From JBGSWL01 sp041752455 (GTDB lineage Bacteria > Pseudomonadota > Alphaproteobacteria > Rhizobiales > Rhizobiaceae), in NCBI GenBank assembly GCA_041752455.1, contig JBGSWL010000016.1, positions 1-32,570 on the forward strand: a stretch of 32,570 nt of DNA. Direction: 5' to 3'. Under the pieces are notes generated by a model, which worked only from the letters and a program-made list of their open reading frames with translations, made no database searches and was not told the DNA's origin. This document shows positions 1 through 7,612 of this stretch, in pieces. The translations under genes were made by a program, and so were the position numbers. Every line of letters begins with the position of its first letter. The first letter of the stretch is position 1.

Positions 1-26
1 GGATGCGCCGTCCGTCTTGCAGGGAA

Positions 27-102
27 TGGTAGGCCTGGAGGGACTCGAACCCCCAACCAAGCGGTTATGAGCCGCCGGCTCTAACCATTGAGCTACAGGC
101 CT
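27..102 (-). tRNA. tRNA with CAU anticodon, probably tRNA-Ile2
   Basis: Read on the minus strand, the acceptor arm AGGCCTG pairs perfectly with CAGGCCT. A discriminator A follows, and the CCA end is encoded in the DNA. The anticodon loop is CTCATAA, giving a CAU anticodon. The short D-loop (AGCTCAATGGTTAGAGC) and the TTGGT variable stretch look more like the minor isoleucine tRNA, whose C34 is modified to lysidine by TilS, than like elongator or initiator Met tRNA. That assignment is inference, because CAU tRNAs cannot be separated safely by eye. The 5' end is an A-U pair rather than the commoner G-C. It lies downstream of the minus-strand YHS gene. Confidence 0.93.
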
Positions 103-178
103 GCTGTGGGCGTGCGTAGTTGAAAGCAGTTATGTAGGCAAGTCTCGTGCCTGTGTGCGGCCCGGGGACCCAAGGACG

Positions 179-688
179 CTATTGACCCGAAAGGCCCGGC
201 CAATTCGCGTTCGCCTTGCTGATATGGCCGGGGATGTCACGTTCCCAGCGGGTGCGCACCGATTTCGAAAAGTTCAGGTAGAGCGCCCCGTCAACGACCG
301 TGAACGCCTGCGGATCGATCTTCGCAGTGTAGCCGTTGGCCACCGCATAGGCGCAGAAACCGCCGTATTGGGGCGCGTATTTGCCCGGATCGGCAAGGAA
401 TGTGTCGCGGTTCTGCACCGACGCAAAACGCCATGTGGCGCCGTCATGCTGGATGGCGATGTCGGGCGAACCGTTTACGGCGGCGTTCTGCGTGAAATAG
501 GCAACGACATCAAAGCCCTGAACCGCCAGGCCGCCGGGTGCGTTGACCGCTGCGGACAGCGCCGGACGCGCTTTAAAAACCAGGGCTGTTGCAAGCAACG
601 CACCACCGGCGGCCAAGCCGAGAAACGCCCGGCGATCAACCTGACGGCCGGCGGCTTGTGCCTTTGAACCGCAATTTCCGTCTGTCAT
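179..688 (-). CDS. Tat-exported YHS domain protein
   Basis: The protein has 169 residues from the ATG at 688. I chose this start because GGAG lies about 10 nt upstream. A longer frame back to 784 adds only a non-conserved tail. Near the N-terminus an RRAFLGLAAGG stretch followed by a hydrophobic segment is a twin-arginine signal, so a folded, possibly metal-bearing periplasmic protein is expected. The mature part is one YHS domain: GFDVVAYF, then a WRFAS strand, then an adPgKYAPqYGGFCA-type motif with its cysteine. YHS domains are often associated with metal binding, but the role of these short exported versions is not established. It is the last protein gene of the minus-strand series before the tRNA. 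Confidence 0.85.
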   Translation of the reverse strand: MTDGNCGSKAQAAGRQVDRRAFLGLAAGGALLATALVFKARPALSAAVNAPGGLAVQGFDVVAYFTQNAAVNGSPDIAIQHDGATWRFASVQNRDTFLADPGKYAPQYGGFCAYAVANGYTAKIDPQAFTVVDGALYLNFSKSVRTRWERDIPGHISKANANWPGLSGQ

Positions 689-796
689 GGTAGCGATCTC
701 CGTTTCAATCCAGCGTGCCGATAGGGCTGAACGTGACCTGAGGCACCACAAAAAGCCAATCGCAATGTGCTGACGTTTCGACACAAGCGCGTGAGG

Positions 797-1393
797 TCAG
801 CCAATGTCCCGGAACCAATACTGCATCGGCTTTTCTGTCTCGGCTTCATCGCCGATGTCCTTCCAGGAGAAAAGCGTCGAAAAGCCGCCCATCCGGCGAT
901 AGCCGCGCCTCTGCCAGAAGTCGTCGAGCGGGCGGTATCCGGCCGGGCGCATCGGATGGTCGAACGGTCGAACGACCGCCGAGAAAAGGCACGTCGCAAA
1001 TCCCTGACGACGCGCTTCGGCTTCGCGCAGGTCAAAGAACCGGCCGCCGATCCCTTGCCCGCGATAACCCGCCAGAAGCACCGATTCGCCGAAATAGAAG
1101 AAGGAAGCGGGATCGAGGCCGCGCGCTGCGAACGGTGCCGCAAATGCCTCGCTGTGCGCCGACAATGGGACCGCTGTGCAGGCGCCGACCATGAGCGACC
1201 CGTCGAAGGCCCCGGCGACATACGCGCCTTCTGCCTGAAACCAGATCGACAAGTAGTCCCGCTCGTACGCGGCGTCGCCGTCATAGAGATAAGGGAAATC
1301 ACGAAACACCGTAATGCGCAGCTGTGCGAGATCGTCGAAACCGGCGTCCCGCTCGGCTGCATCCAGAACGCGAACGGTGACGTCACGCTGCAT
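797..1393 (-). CDS. GNAT family N-acetyltransferase
   Basis: The protein has 198 residues. The acetyl-CoA binding motif A of the GNAT fold is seen as LLAGYRGQGIGGRFFD (R/Q-x-x-G-x-G/A type), followed by the usual helix. The C-terminal part is aromatic and arginine-rich (DFWQRRGYRRM) and probably shapes the acceptor pocket. The substrate cannot be read from the sequence. It starts 14 bp after the NTF2-like gene, so the two are probably co-transcribed. The ribosome binding site before the ATG is weak, which fits translation coupled to the upstream gene. Confidence 0.85.
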   Translation of the reverse strand: MQRDVTVRVLDAAERDAGFDDLAQLRITVFRDFPYLYDGDAAYERDYLSIWFQAEGAYVAGAFDGSLMVGACTAVPLSAHSEAFAAPFAARGLDPASFFYFGESVLLAGYRGQGIGGRFFDLREAEARRQGFATCLFSAVVRPFDHPMRPAGYRPLDDFWQRRGYRRMGGFSTLFSWKDIGDEAETEKPMQYWFRDIG

Positions 1394-1407
1394 CTGTCAG
1401 CTATCGC

Positions 1408-1815
1408 TTACGATACTTGTGCAAGCCAGTCCTTGAGATTGTAGTAGGTCGAAACCCGCATGATCTCGCCATCTTCGATCTCGAAGAAGATCCCGGCAGT
1501 CAGGCTGTAGCGTTGGCCATTGGCGGCGGGCAGGCCCGCGGCGGTCTGCTTGTAGGTGCCGCGCACGGTGAATTCGGCCGAAGCGCGCTGGCCGGATGGT
1601 TCGGTCATGATGACGATGTCGCCAAGCTGCTCGTCATAGTGCAGGTCCATCATGCCGAGGAACCGGCGGAAGGAATCGCGCCCGATCTCGCGACCGCCCT
1701 GGTTGACGTCATGGGCGACATCCTCACCGACCAGCGCGGCCATGGCATCCCAATCACCGGCATTGAAGGCGGCGAGATAGGTTTCGACGAGGCTGCGGGC
1801 TTGCATATCGGACAT
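1408..1815 (-). CDS. NTF2-like (SnoaL/ketosteroid isomerase-type) protein
   Basis: The protein has 135 residues from the ATG at 1815, which has GGGAG a short distance upstream. A longer frame to 1893 lacks support. The start (ARSLVETYLAAFNAGDWDAMAALVGEDVAHDVNQGG) is the typical opening of the NTF2/SnoaL cone fold: a helix followed by a pocket-lining Asp/His region. The end has the matching strand pair (ffeIeDGEImrvstYYN). Members are small hydrolases, isomerases or binding proteins, and no specific substrate can be inferred. The 96 bp between this gene and ycgN shows no clear hairpin, so it may have its own promoter or belong to the ycgN transcript. Confidence 0.8.
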   Translation of the reverse strand: MSDMQARSLVETYLAAFNAGDWDAMAALVGEDVAHDVNQGGREIGRDSFRRFLGMMDLHYDEQLGDIVIMTEPSGQRASAEFTVRGTYKQTAAGLPAANGQRYSLTAGIFFEIEDGEIMRVSTYYNLKDWLAQVS

Positions 1816-1911
1816 GGCGGGTCTCCCTGCGAAAAGGCTTGGCGCGTTGGCGCGGACACTAGACATCTGAGGCTGAAAGGCAACCGCCGCCACAACTGCA
1901 GTCAGTCTGTG

Positions 1912-2361
1912 TCACATCGCATCGTCGATCAGATGGTCGAGGTAGTCCTCGTCCTCTTCCATCTCGTCTTCAAACGCAGTGACGCGGTCGCGAACGCTGA
2001 TTTTCGCCTTGTGCACGCTCATCGGATCACCCGAGACAAGCGGATGCCAGTCGTAGAGCGGCTTTCCTTCGTGGACCAGCCGGTAGGCGCAGGTCTGCGG
2101 CAACCAGGCGATGGTCGGGATGTTCTCCGTCGTCAGGCGGATGCAGTCCGGCACCTTTTCGGACCTGTTCTGGTAGTCGCGGCAGGCGCAACGATCGGCA
2201 TCAAACAGGCGGCAGGCGACGGAGGTGTAGACGATCTCGTCGGTCTCATCGACGATCAGCTTGGAAAGGCAACACTTGCCGCAGCCGTCGCACAGGCTCT
2301 CCCATTCCTGCGCATTCATCTGCGCCAAAGTCTTGGTTTCCCAGAAGGGACGGTCCGTCAT
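1912..2361 (-). CDS. YcgN family cysteine cluster protein (UPF0260)
   Basis: The protein has 149 residues, the usual length for the UPF0260/YcgN family. Near residue 24 it has the signature CDGCGKCC. Further cysteines follow in an ACRLFDADRCACRDY segment, in VPDC, and in WLPQTCAYR. This pattern suggests binding of zinc or an iron-sulfur cluster. The family is widespread in proteobacteria but has no settled function. The start overlaps the stop of the upstream DUF393 gene by four bases (ATGA), so translation of the two is probably coupled. The C-terminus is very acidic. Confidence 0.92.
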   Translation of the reverse strand: MTDRPFWETKTLAQMNAQEWESLCDGCGKCCLSKLIVDETDEIVYTSVACRLFDADRCACRDYQNRSEKVPDCIRLTTENIPTIAWLPQTCAYRLVHEGKPLYDWHPLVSGDPMSVHKAKISVRDRVTAFEDEMEEDEDYLDHLIDDAM

Positions 2362-2750
2362 GTCAGCCTTTCACGTTCACGTCGCCTGCGATCCCGGCGT
2401 TGCCAAGCCAGAAAGGCGCGGTAGCCTGCCTCGGTGATCTGGCGCAAGACCGGCAAGGCAAAAAGAAAGGCCAGATGCTTCAGGACCGGCAGTTCGCGCC
2501 AAATCCGCGCAAAGGCATCCACGCCGACGTGCCAGGCACCGGCGCGATCGCGCGCATGGAACCGGTTCAGGAGAATGTCGCGCGTCTTGCCGTGGGGCAG
2601 TTCGCTGTCGGCGAGCGTCGTGATGTCGATCCAGGCAATCTGCCCGGTCTTGTCCATCCGGCCGTACCAGCCGACCTCCATACGGCAGACCGGGCAGTGG
2701 CCATCGTAGAAGACATCGAGCGTTTGCTGGGGGGTGATCTTGTTCATCAT
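2358..2750 (-). CDS. DUF393 / DCC family thiol-disulfide oxidoreductase-like protein
   Basis: The protein has 130 residues and opens with a double Met (2750 or 2747). The DUF393 signature is clear: VFYDGHCPVCRMEV, with the CxxC pair at residues 19 and 22. The later ALPVLRQITEAGYRAFLAWQRR is the usual C-terminal motif of the family, and the tail is strongly basic. DUF393 proteins are thioredoxin-like and are assumed to do thiol-disulfide chemistry, but substrates are unknown. Its stop overlaps the ycgN start (ATGA), and 52 bp separate it from the DciA-like gene upstream. A longer open frame back to 3254 only overlaps the DciA-like gene out of frame. The ribosome binding site is weak. Confidence 0.85.
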   Translation of the reverse strand: MMNKITPQQTLDVFYDGHCPVCRMEVGWYGRMDKTGQIAWIDITTLADSELPHGKTRDILLNRFHARDRAGAWHVGVDAFARIWRELPVLKHLAFLFALPVLRQITEAGYRAFLAWQRRDRRRRERERLT

Positions 2751-2802
2751 GGTTCGGAAGATAGGCAAGGCCCGCGACAAGGCGAGATGCTGCGACAAGC
2801 CG

Positions 2803-3276
2803 TCAGCGGCTGCCGCGCTCTGCCAGAACGCTTCGGGCAAAGCGGCGCACGGATTCGCGCAAGGCTTCGTCCTCGAATGTTGCAGCCAGCGCGTCAGCCT
2901 TGGCAACCTGGGCCGGAGTCGGCGGGCGCTTGCGCTTTTGCACCGGCCTGTTCCCGATCGGGCGCTGGACAATGCGCAGTCCGGTGACGGCCTCATAGCC
3001 GAGAAACGAGTTGATGCGCTGCAGGATCTGGCCCTTTTCGTGCTGCACATGCAATGCGCCAAGGGCGTCGGCGGCAATGACCACGGTTCCCGGCCGGAAA
3101 CTGTCATCGCCCGCAACGCGCTTGGGCCAATCGATCCGCAGCGGGCAAGTGCAATCGGCAAGCCGCACGCCGGCGATTTGCGGCCAGGCATCGAGCAGCG
3201 CCATGACCGACCCGGCCTTGCGGGCCAGCACCGGATCGAGAATGTCATGGACAAGGCTTGCGAGCGGCTTTTGCAT
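2803..3276 (-). CDS. DUF721 (DciA-like) protein
   Basis: The protein has 157 residues from the ATG at 3276. Upstream in-frame sequence runs into the mutY control region and is arginine-rich junk. The N-terminal domain matches DUF721, with a helical start, a WPqIaG motif, then basic strands and the tail VHVQHEKGQILqRINsflG. Some DUF721 members (DciA) load the replicative helicase DnaB. The middle is basic and proline-rich (around residues 110-125), as expected of a DNA or helicase contact region. A gene of this family next to mutY is a common arrangement in this order. It is transcribed divergently from mutY across 59 bp. Confidence 0.8.
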   Translation of the reverse strand: MQKPLASLVHDILDPVLARKAGSVMALLDAWPQIAGVRLADCTCPLRIDWPKRVAGDDSFRPGTVVIAADALGALHVQHEKGQILQRINSFLGYEAVTGLRIVQRPIGNRPVQKRKRPPTPAQVAKADALAATFEDEALRESVRRFARSVLAERGSR

Positions 3277-3335
3277 GGGCGACAGCCTAGCAGGCCGGCC
3301 TTGATTTCTCAAACGCAAGACGGTCCCATCGCGCC

Positions 3336-4430
3336 ATGACGTCTGGCCCCGATTCCACCGCCCACCTGCTCCTCGACTGGTACGACCGCCATGCCCGCGA
3401 CATGCCGTGGCGGACATCGCCGAAGGCGCGTGCGGCCGGCGTCCGGCCTGATCCTTACCGTGTCTGGTTGTCGGAAATCATGCTGCAGCAGACGACGGTT
3501 GCCGCCGTCAAAGCCTATTTCGAGCGGTTCGTCGCCCTTTGGCCGACGGTCGAAGCGCTCGCGGCAGCGCCAGAAGAGGACGTGATGAAGGCCTGGGCCG
3601 GGCTCGGCTATTATTCGCGGGCGCGCAACCTGAAGGCCTGCGCCGACACGGTGGCGCGCGACCATGGCGGACAGTTTCCCGATATCCTCGATGGCCTTCG
3701 CGCGCTGCCCGGCATCGGCGACTATACGGCAGCAGCCGTTGCCGCGATCGCATTCGATCTGCCCGCAGCGGTTGTCGACGGCAACGTCGAGCGGGTGTTC
3801 ACCCGGCTCTTTGCCATAGAAACCCCGCTGCCAAAGGCGAAGCCGGAGATCAAGGCGCAGGTCGCCGCGATGCTGCCTCCGACAAGGCCAGGGGATTTCG
3901 CGCAGGCCTGCATGGATCTCGGCGCGACGATCTGCACGCCGCGCCGCCCTTCCTGCATCCTCTGCCCGTTGCGGGAGCACTGCGCAGTCATCGCGCGCGG
4001 GCTCGATGCCGAGCGCTTCCCGGTCAAGGCCGCCAAAGGCGAAAAGCCGGTTCGGCGCGGCGCGGCCTATGTGCTCGAGCGCAGCGATGGCGCGATCCTC
4101 TTGGAGCGGCGGCCGCCGTCCGGCCTGCTCGGCGCCATGACTCAGGTGCCCACCACGGACTGGACCTCGCGCCGCGATGGCGACACGACGACCGCCGCAT
4201 CGCCGGACCCGTCGATTGCCTGGCGAAACGCGGGCGCCATCACCCATGTGTTCACCCATTTCGAATTGCGGCTTACGATCTTTCATGGGCAAGCGCCGCA
4301 TACCCGTGAACCGGGGCCCGGTCGCTGGTGGTCGCGACCACATGAAATAGCCGGTGAAGCCTTGCCAAGCGTCATGAAGAAGGCAATCGCCTGTGCTTTA
4401 CCCGAGGCCTTCGCAGAGGAAACCAAATGA
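3336..4430 (+). CDS. mutY: A/G-specific adenine glycosylase MutY
   Basis: The protein has 364 residues. MutY removes adenine mispaired with 8-oxoguanine in base excision repair. Catalytic Glu47 sits in WLSEIMLQQTTV and Asp148 in VDGNVERVFTR. The helix-hairpin-helix is LPGIGDYTA (about 124-132). The 4Fe-4S ligands follow the expected spacing C200-x6-C207-x2-C210-x5-C216. From about residue 240 a Nudix-like domain follows, with a THVFTHFELRL segment that reads the 8-oxoG strand. All key residues are present and the length is normal. The stop overlaps the start of the HAD gene by four bases, so they are likely co-translated. Confidence 0.97.
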   Translation: MTSGPDSTAHLLLDWYDRHARDMPWRTSPKARAAGVRPDPYRVWLSEIMLQQTTVAAVKAYFERFVALWPTVEALAAAPEEDVMKAWAGLGYYSRARNLKACADTVARDHGGQFPDILDGLRALPGIGDYTAAAVAAIAFDLPAAVVDGNVERVFTRLFAIETPLPKAKPEIKAQVAAMLPPTRPGDFAQACMDLGATICTPRRPSCILCPLREHCAVIARGLDAERFPVKAAKGEKPVRRGAAYVLERSDGAILLERRPPSGLLGAMTQVPTTDWTSRRDGDTTTAASPDPSIAWRNAGAITHVFTHFELRLTIFHGQAPHTREPGPGRWWSRPHEIAGEALPSVMKKAIACALPEAFAEETK

Positions 4431-5032
4431 CCGAAATCCGCCACATCGTCTTCGATATCGGCATGGTGCTGATCCACTATGATCCGGACCTGCCGTTCCA
4501 GCGCATCATCCCGGACGCCGAGCGCCGCGCGTTTTTCTTTGCCAATGTGTGCACCAGCGCGTGGAACATCGAACAGGATCGGGGCCGGACATGGGCCGAA
4601 GCGGAGGCCGAAAAGGTCCGCGAATTTCCCGAATGGGAAACGGAAATCCTGGCGTTCCGCCAGCATTGGCACGAAATGGTGCCGCATGAAGTCCCGGCGA
4701 GCGTGGCGCTTCTCGAACGCTTTTTGGCCGAGGGTCGCGATGTAACCTTCCTGACCAATTTTGCCGCCGACACCTTCGTGGAGGCTGAAGCGATGTATCC
4801 GTTCCTGCGCAAGGGTCGCGGTGTCACGGTTTCCGGGCGCGTCAAGCTGATCAAGCCGGATCCGGCGATCTACGCGCTGCACACCGAGACGTTCGAGCTG
4901 GAACCGGCTGCGACGCTGTTCATCGATGACAGCGAAAAGAACATCAAGGCGGCGCGCGATTTCGGCTGGAACGCCATCCATTTCACCGGTTACGACGCGC
5001 TGGTGGCAGAACTGCCAGCCTACGGCCTTTAG
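4427..5032 (+). CDS. HAD-superfamily (subclass IA) hydrolase
   Basis: The protein has 201 residues. HAD motifs are visible in order: motif I FDIGMVLI with nucleophile Asp10, motif II FLTNF, motif III lysine in LIKPDPAIY, and motif IV FIDDSEKN. The second motif-I aspartate (position +2) is Gly12. This is also seen in the YihX-type sugar-phosphatase branch (FDLGNV), so it does not by itself mean inactivity. The sequence fits a small-molecule phosphatase, and the substrate is not deducible. It is translationally linked to mutY by an ATGA overlap, an arrangement that keeps the two genes in one mRNA without implying a shared pathway. Confidence 0.9.
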   Translation: MTEIRHIVFDIGMVLIHYDPDLPFQRIIPDAERRAFFFANVCTSAWNIEQDRGRTWAEAEAEKVREFPEWETEILAFRQHWHEMVPHEVPASVALLERFLAEGRDVTFLTNFAADTFVEAEAMYPFLRKGRGVTVSGRVKLIKPDPAIYALHTETFELEPAATLFIDDSEKNIKAARDFGWNAIHFTGYDALVAELPAYGL

Positions 5033-5046
5033 GACATCGCCGGACC

Positions 5047-5910
5047 ATGGGTGCCTGGGGACCGGGGCTGTACTCAAACGACTATGCGCTTGATCTCAAG
5101 CCGATGGTTCGCGCGTTGCTGAGGCTCCCTTTGGAGCCCGAAGCCATCGTCGCTCGGCTTGTGGACCATTGGCCGGAATCAAATGATGCAGAAAACGAGG
5201 ACCACACGACTTTCTGGTTGGTCATCGCAGACATGTTCACCAAGGCCGGCCTTGCCAATGCGCGGGTCACTGAGACCGTCCGGAACATCGTTCGTACCGG
5301 CGCCGATACGTGCATGATGCGCGAACTCGACATGGCACCGCGCGACATTGCAAAGCGCGAGCGGATGGTTGCCGCCATGCTTGCCGCGCTGGAACAACCT
5401 GCAAGTGCTGACACCAAGCCACGCAAGGTGATCAGCAAGCCGCAGCCGCTGCTGTTTGCGCCCGGCGATATTTTCACGTTTCCGACCGCCAACAACATGG
5501 CCAAGAACCCCTACTTTCCGCCGGGGTACTACGCCTCATCCTGGAAAGACGACGGTTGGCATGGGGGTATCGTCTTGCTGGCCCGCCACGCGTTTGACTA
5601 CTTCGCCTGGTACGGCGTTCTCTACACGACCCGTTCCTTTGCCACCAAGCCGACCCTTGACGAAGCGCTGGGAGCTGACGTTGCTTATCTTTGGCACTTC
5701 GGAACCGCCAAAAAGTCCACGCTCAATGCCCTCGAAAGCGAAACAATCGGGAAGATCGAGATCCATCCAAGCCATCTGGACGATCTCGGGCCAGCGCTGA
5801 AAGCCGGCGAAAACGCTGCGGCAAGCGAATCCCGGCTGAGCTTTTCCTATCGACCGGACTTCAAGGACACGCGGCTGATGCGAGCCCTCGGCGAACCGGA
5901 AGTGCGGTGA
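5047..5910 (+). CDS. hypothetical protein with MGAWG..LY.ND N-terminus
   Basis: The protein has 287 residues. I do not recognise its function. The N-terminus MGAWGPGLYSNDYALD resembles the opening of DUF4259-type proteins (MGAWG-x-G-x(4)-D/N-D-x-A-x-D). The rest contains no catalytic motif that I can identify. It has an acidic, helical first third, and an aromatic-rich middle (NPYFPPGYYASSWKDDGWHGG, about residues 152-172). No signal peptide or membrane segment is visible, so it is probably cytoplasmic. TAGGA lies 11-15 nt upstream of the ATG. The stop overlaps the ArsR start by one base (TGATG), so it is probably co-expressed with the regulator. Confidence 0.75.
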   Translation: MGAWGPGLYSNDYALDLKPMVRALLRLPLEPEAIVARLVDHWPESNDAENEDHTTFWLVIADMFTKAGLANARVTETVRNIVRTGADTCMMRELDMAPRDIAKRERMVAAMLAALEQPASADTKPRKVISKPQPLLFAPGDIFTFPTANNMAKNPYFPPGYYASSWKDDGWHGGIVLLARHAFDYFAWYGVLYTTRSFATKPTLDEALGADVAYLWHFGTAKKSTLNALESETIGKIEIHPSHLDDLGPALKAGENAAASESRLSFSYRPDFKDTRLMRALGEPEVR

Positions 5911-6236
5911 TGACGCAAATCCCGACCATGACACTCGACGACGCGGCCGCATGCCTGGAGGCGCTGGGAAACCCCTTGCGCCTCTCGATCTACCGGCTGC
6001 TGGTGCGTACCGGTCTTGACGGCCTGCCGGTCGGCACGATCCAGGAGCGGGTCGGGATGGTCGCGTCGACCCTGTCGCATCACCTGAAAGTGCTGGAAAC
6101 CGTGGAGCTCATCGTCAAGGAGCGACGCGGAACAACGCTGATCTGCAAGGCGCGGTTTGACCGGATGAATGCCGTCGTCGGGTTTTTGTCGGACGAATGC
6201 TGCCGCGACATGGAAAACCCGCCGATCGGCACCTAA
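5910..6236 (+). CDS. ArsR/SmtB family transcriptional regulator
   Basis: The protein has 108 residues, a normal ArsR length. The winged helix-turn-helix is clear: ALGNPLRLSIYRLLV, then IQERVGMVASTLSHHLKVLETVELI as the recognition region, then the ERRGTTLICKA wing. Near the C-terminus is a vicinal cysteine pair (DECCRD, residues 97-98), a type of site some ArsR proteins use to sense arsenite or other thiophilic metals. Sensing is inference. It starts inside the stop of the upstream hypothetical gene. It is followed after 75 bp by an MFS transporter, a common pairing in which the regulator controls an efflux pump. I chose the ATG at 5910 because the frame upstream lies within the previous gene. 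Confidence 0.9.
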   Translation: MTQIPTMTLDDAAACLEALGNPLRLSIYRLLVRTGLDGLPVGTIQERVGMVASTLSHHLKVLETVELIVKERRGTTLICKARFDRMNAVVGFLSDECCRDMENPPIGT

Positions 6237-6258
6237 CGGGCTTGACCGCTTCGGCTAC

Positions 6259-6274
6259 TTCGATATTTCTCGAA
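6259..6274. promoter_or_regulatory. inverted repeat, possible operator
   Basis: The 75-bp gap between the ArsR-type gene and the MFS gene holds TTCGA-TATTTC-TCGAA, a perfect 5-bp inverted repeat within an AT-rich patch of otherwise GC-rich DNA. ArsR proteins bind short imperfect palindromes near their targets, so this is a candidate operator for the transporter. Nothing else in the gap is suggestive. Confidence 0.35.
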
Positions 6275-6311
6275 TTAATGCCTGCTGCCGGCCCTATGCG
6301 GAGACCTCCCC

Positions 6312-7535
6312 TTGCGCCTCTCGTCGCTCTTCGTCACCGGTCCCCTCGGACAGGCGGTCCTGCTGCTCGGCGTCACGCAGGTGATCGGCTACGGTACGCT
6401 CTACTACGCGTTTCCGATCCTTGCCCCGGCGATCGTCGGCGAGTTCGGGATCGAACTGCCGACCTTCTATGCGGTGTTTTCGGTTGCGCTGCTGGCCGGC
6501 GGGCTGACCGCGCCGCGTCTCGGCAAGCTGATGGACATCCACGGCGCGCCGCGGCTGATGATGATCGGCAGCATCCTTGCCGCGATCCTGATGGCTGCGC
6601 TTGCCCTTTCGCCGGGCCTTGCTGTTTTCGGCATCGTGCTGGTCATCGTCGAAGTCGTCTCGTTCATGGTGCTCTATGATGCGGCCTTTGCGACGCTGGC
6701 GCATCTTGGCGCGCGGCGGGCGCGGCGGGCGATCACTTTCCTGACGCTGATTGCAGGCTTTGCCTCCACCGTGTTCTGGCCGGTGACCGGCTGGCTGGTG
6801 GCGGAAGTCGGCTGGCGCTGGACGGTCGGCGCGTACGCGCTGCTGCATCTTTGCGTTGCCCTGCCCTTGCACTGGCGGCTTGGCCTGATCAAGCCGCAGG
6901 GTGCAGAAACGCTCTCTGCAGCCGAAGCGGCGGATGCGGAAAAGCGGCCGGCCTTTGCGCAGGTTCGCGCGGATTCGATCGGTTTTGCGTTCACCGCCAT
7001 TGCGATCAGCTTTGCCCTGACGGCGGTTGTCCTGTCGGCACTCAGCGTACAGATGGTGCCGGTGCTGCAATCGCTGCAGCTTGGCGCGGCGGCCTATTTC
7101 GTCGCGATGGCGATGGGCCCGGCGCAAGTCTCCGTGCGCATCACCGACGCGCTGTTCTGGCAGAACATGCACCCGCTCGATGTGGCGCTGATATCGGGCG
7201 CGGCGATCCCGCTGGCGATCGGTCTGCTGTTCCTGCCCGCAGCAGTGGTGACGACCGGCCTTGCCTTCGCGATCTGCTTCGGGGTCGGGCAAGGCCTGTC
7301 ATCGATCGTGCGGGGCAGCGTTCCGCTGACACTGTTCGGTCCGGCCGGATTTGGCGCGCGGCTCGGCCAACTGGCCCTCGTGCGCATCCTCATGTCCGCC
7401 GGCGCGCCGTTCCTCTTTGCGACGCTGATGGCAGCGTTCGGCACGCATGTGGCGCTCGGCGTGATGATTGCCACCGGCATTCTTGCGCTGGTGCCGCTTC
7501 TGGTGCTGCGCTGGCGCCTGCCGCACATGACCTGA
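6312..7535 (+). CDS. MFS transporter beside an ArsR-type regulator
   Basis: The protein has 407 residues with about 12 hydrophobic segments, the standard major facilitator length. The start is a TTG at 6312 preceded by GCGGAG. The loop between segments 2 and 3 (APRLGKLMDIHGAPRLM) corresponds to the MFS motif A (G-x-LaDr-x-G-x-r/k) in a variant form. The conserved fold is clear but the substrate is not. The preceding ArsR-type gene, with its vicinal cysteine pair, makes efflux of a thiophilic metal or metalloid one possibility; other drug or metabolite export is equally open. The 3' end is followed by a strong hairpin shared with ccrM. Confidence 0.85.
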   Translation: MRLSSLFVTGPLGQAVLLLGVTQVIGYGTLYYAFPILAPAIVGEFGIELPTFYAVFSVALLAGGLTAPRLGKLMDIHGAPRLMMIGSILAAILMAALALSPGLAVFGIVLVIVEVVSFMVLYDAAFATLAHLGARRARRAITFLTLIAGFASTVFWPVTGWLVAEVGWRWTVGAYALLHLCVALPLHWRLGLIKPQGAETLSAAEAADAEKRPAFAQVRADSIGFAFTAIAISFALTAVVLSALSVQMVPVLQSLQLGAAAYFVAMAMGPAQVSVRITDALFWQNMHPLDVALISGAAIPLAIGLLFLPAAVVTTGLAFAICFGVGQGLSSIVRGSVPLTLFGPAGFGARLGQLALVRILMSAGAPFLFATLMAAFGTHVALGVMIATGILALVPLLVLRWRLPHMT

Positions 7536-7542
7536 CAAAAGT

Positions 7543-7576
7543 GAAGCGCCCCGGACTGTGTGTTCCGGGGCGCTTC
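7543..7576. terminator. bidirectional terminator hairpin
   Basis: A perfect 13-bp stem (GAAGCGCCCCGGA pairing with TCCGGGGCGCTTC) around an 8-nt loop lies between the converging MFS and ccrM genes. Read on the minus strand, the stem is followed by ACTTTTG, giving ccrM a short U tract. The plus strand has no comparable run, so it may act by stem strength alone. Confidence 0.75.
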
Positions 7577-7612
7577 GCTTGTACGCCGTGGCTGGAGGTC
7601 CTGGCGCGGTAA

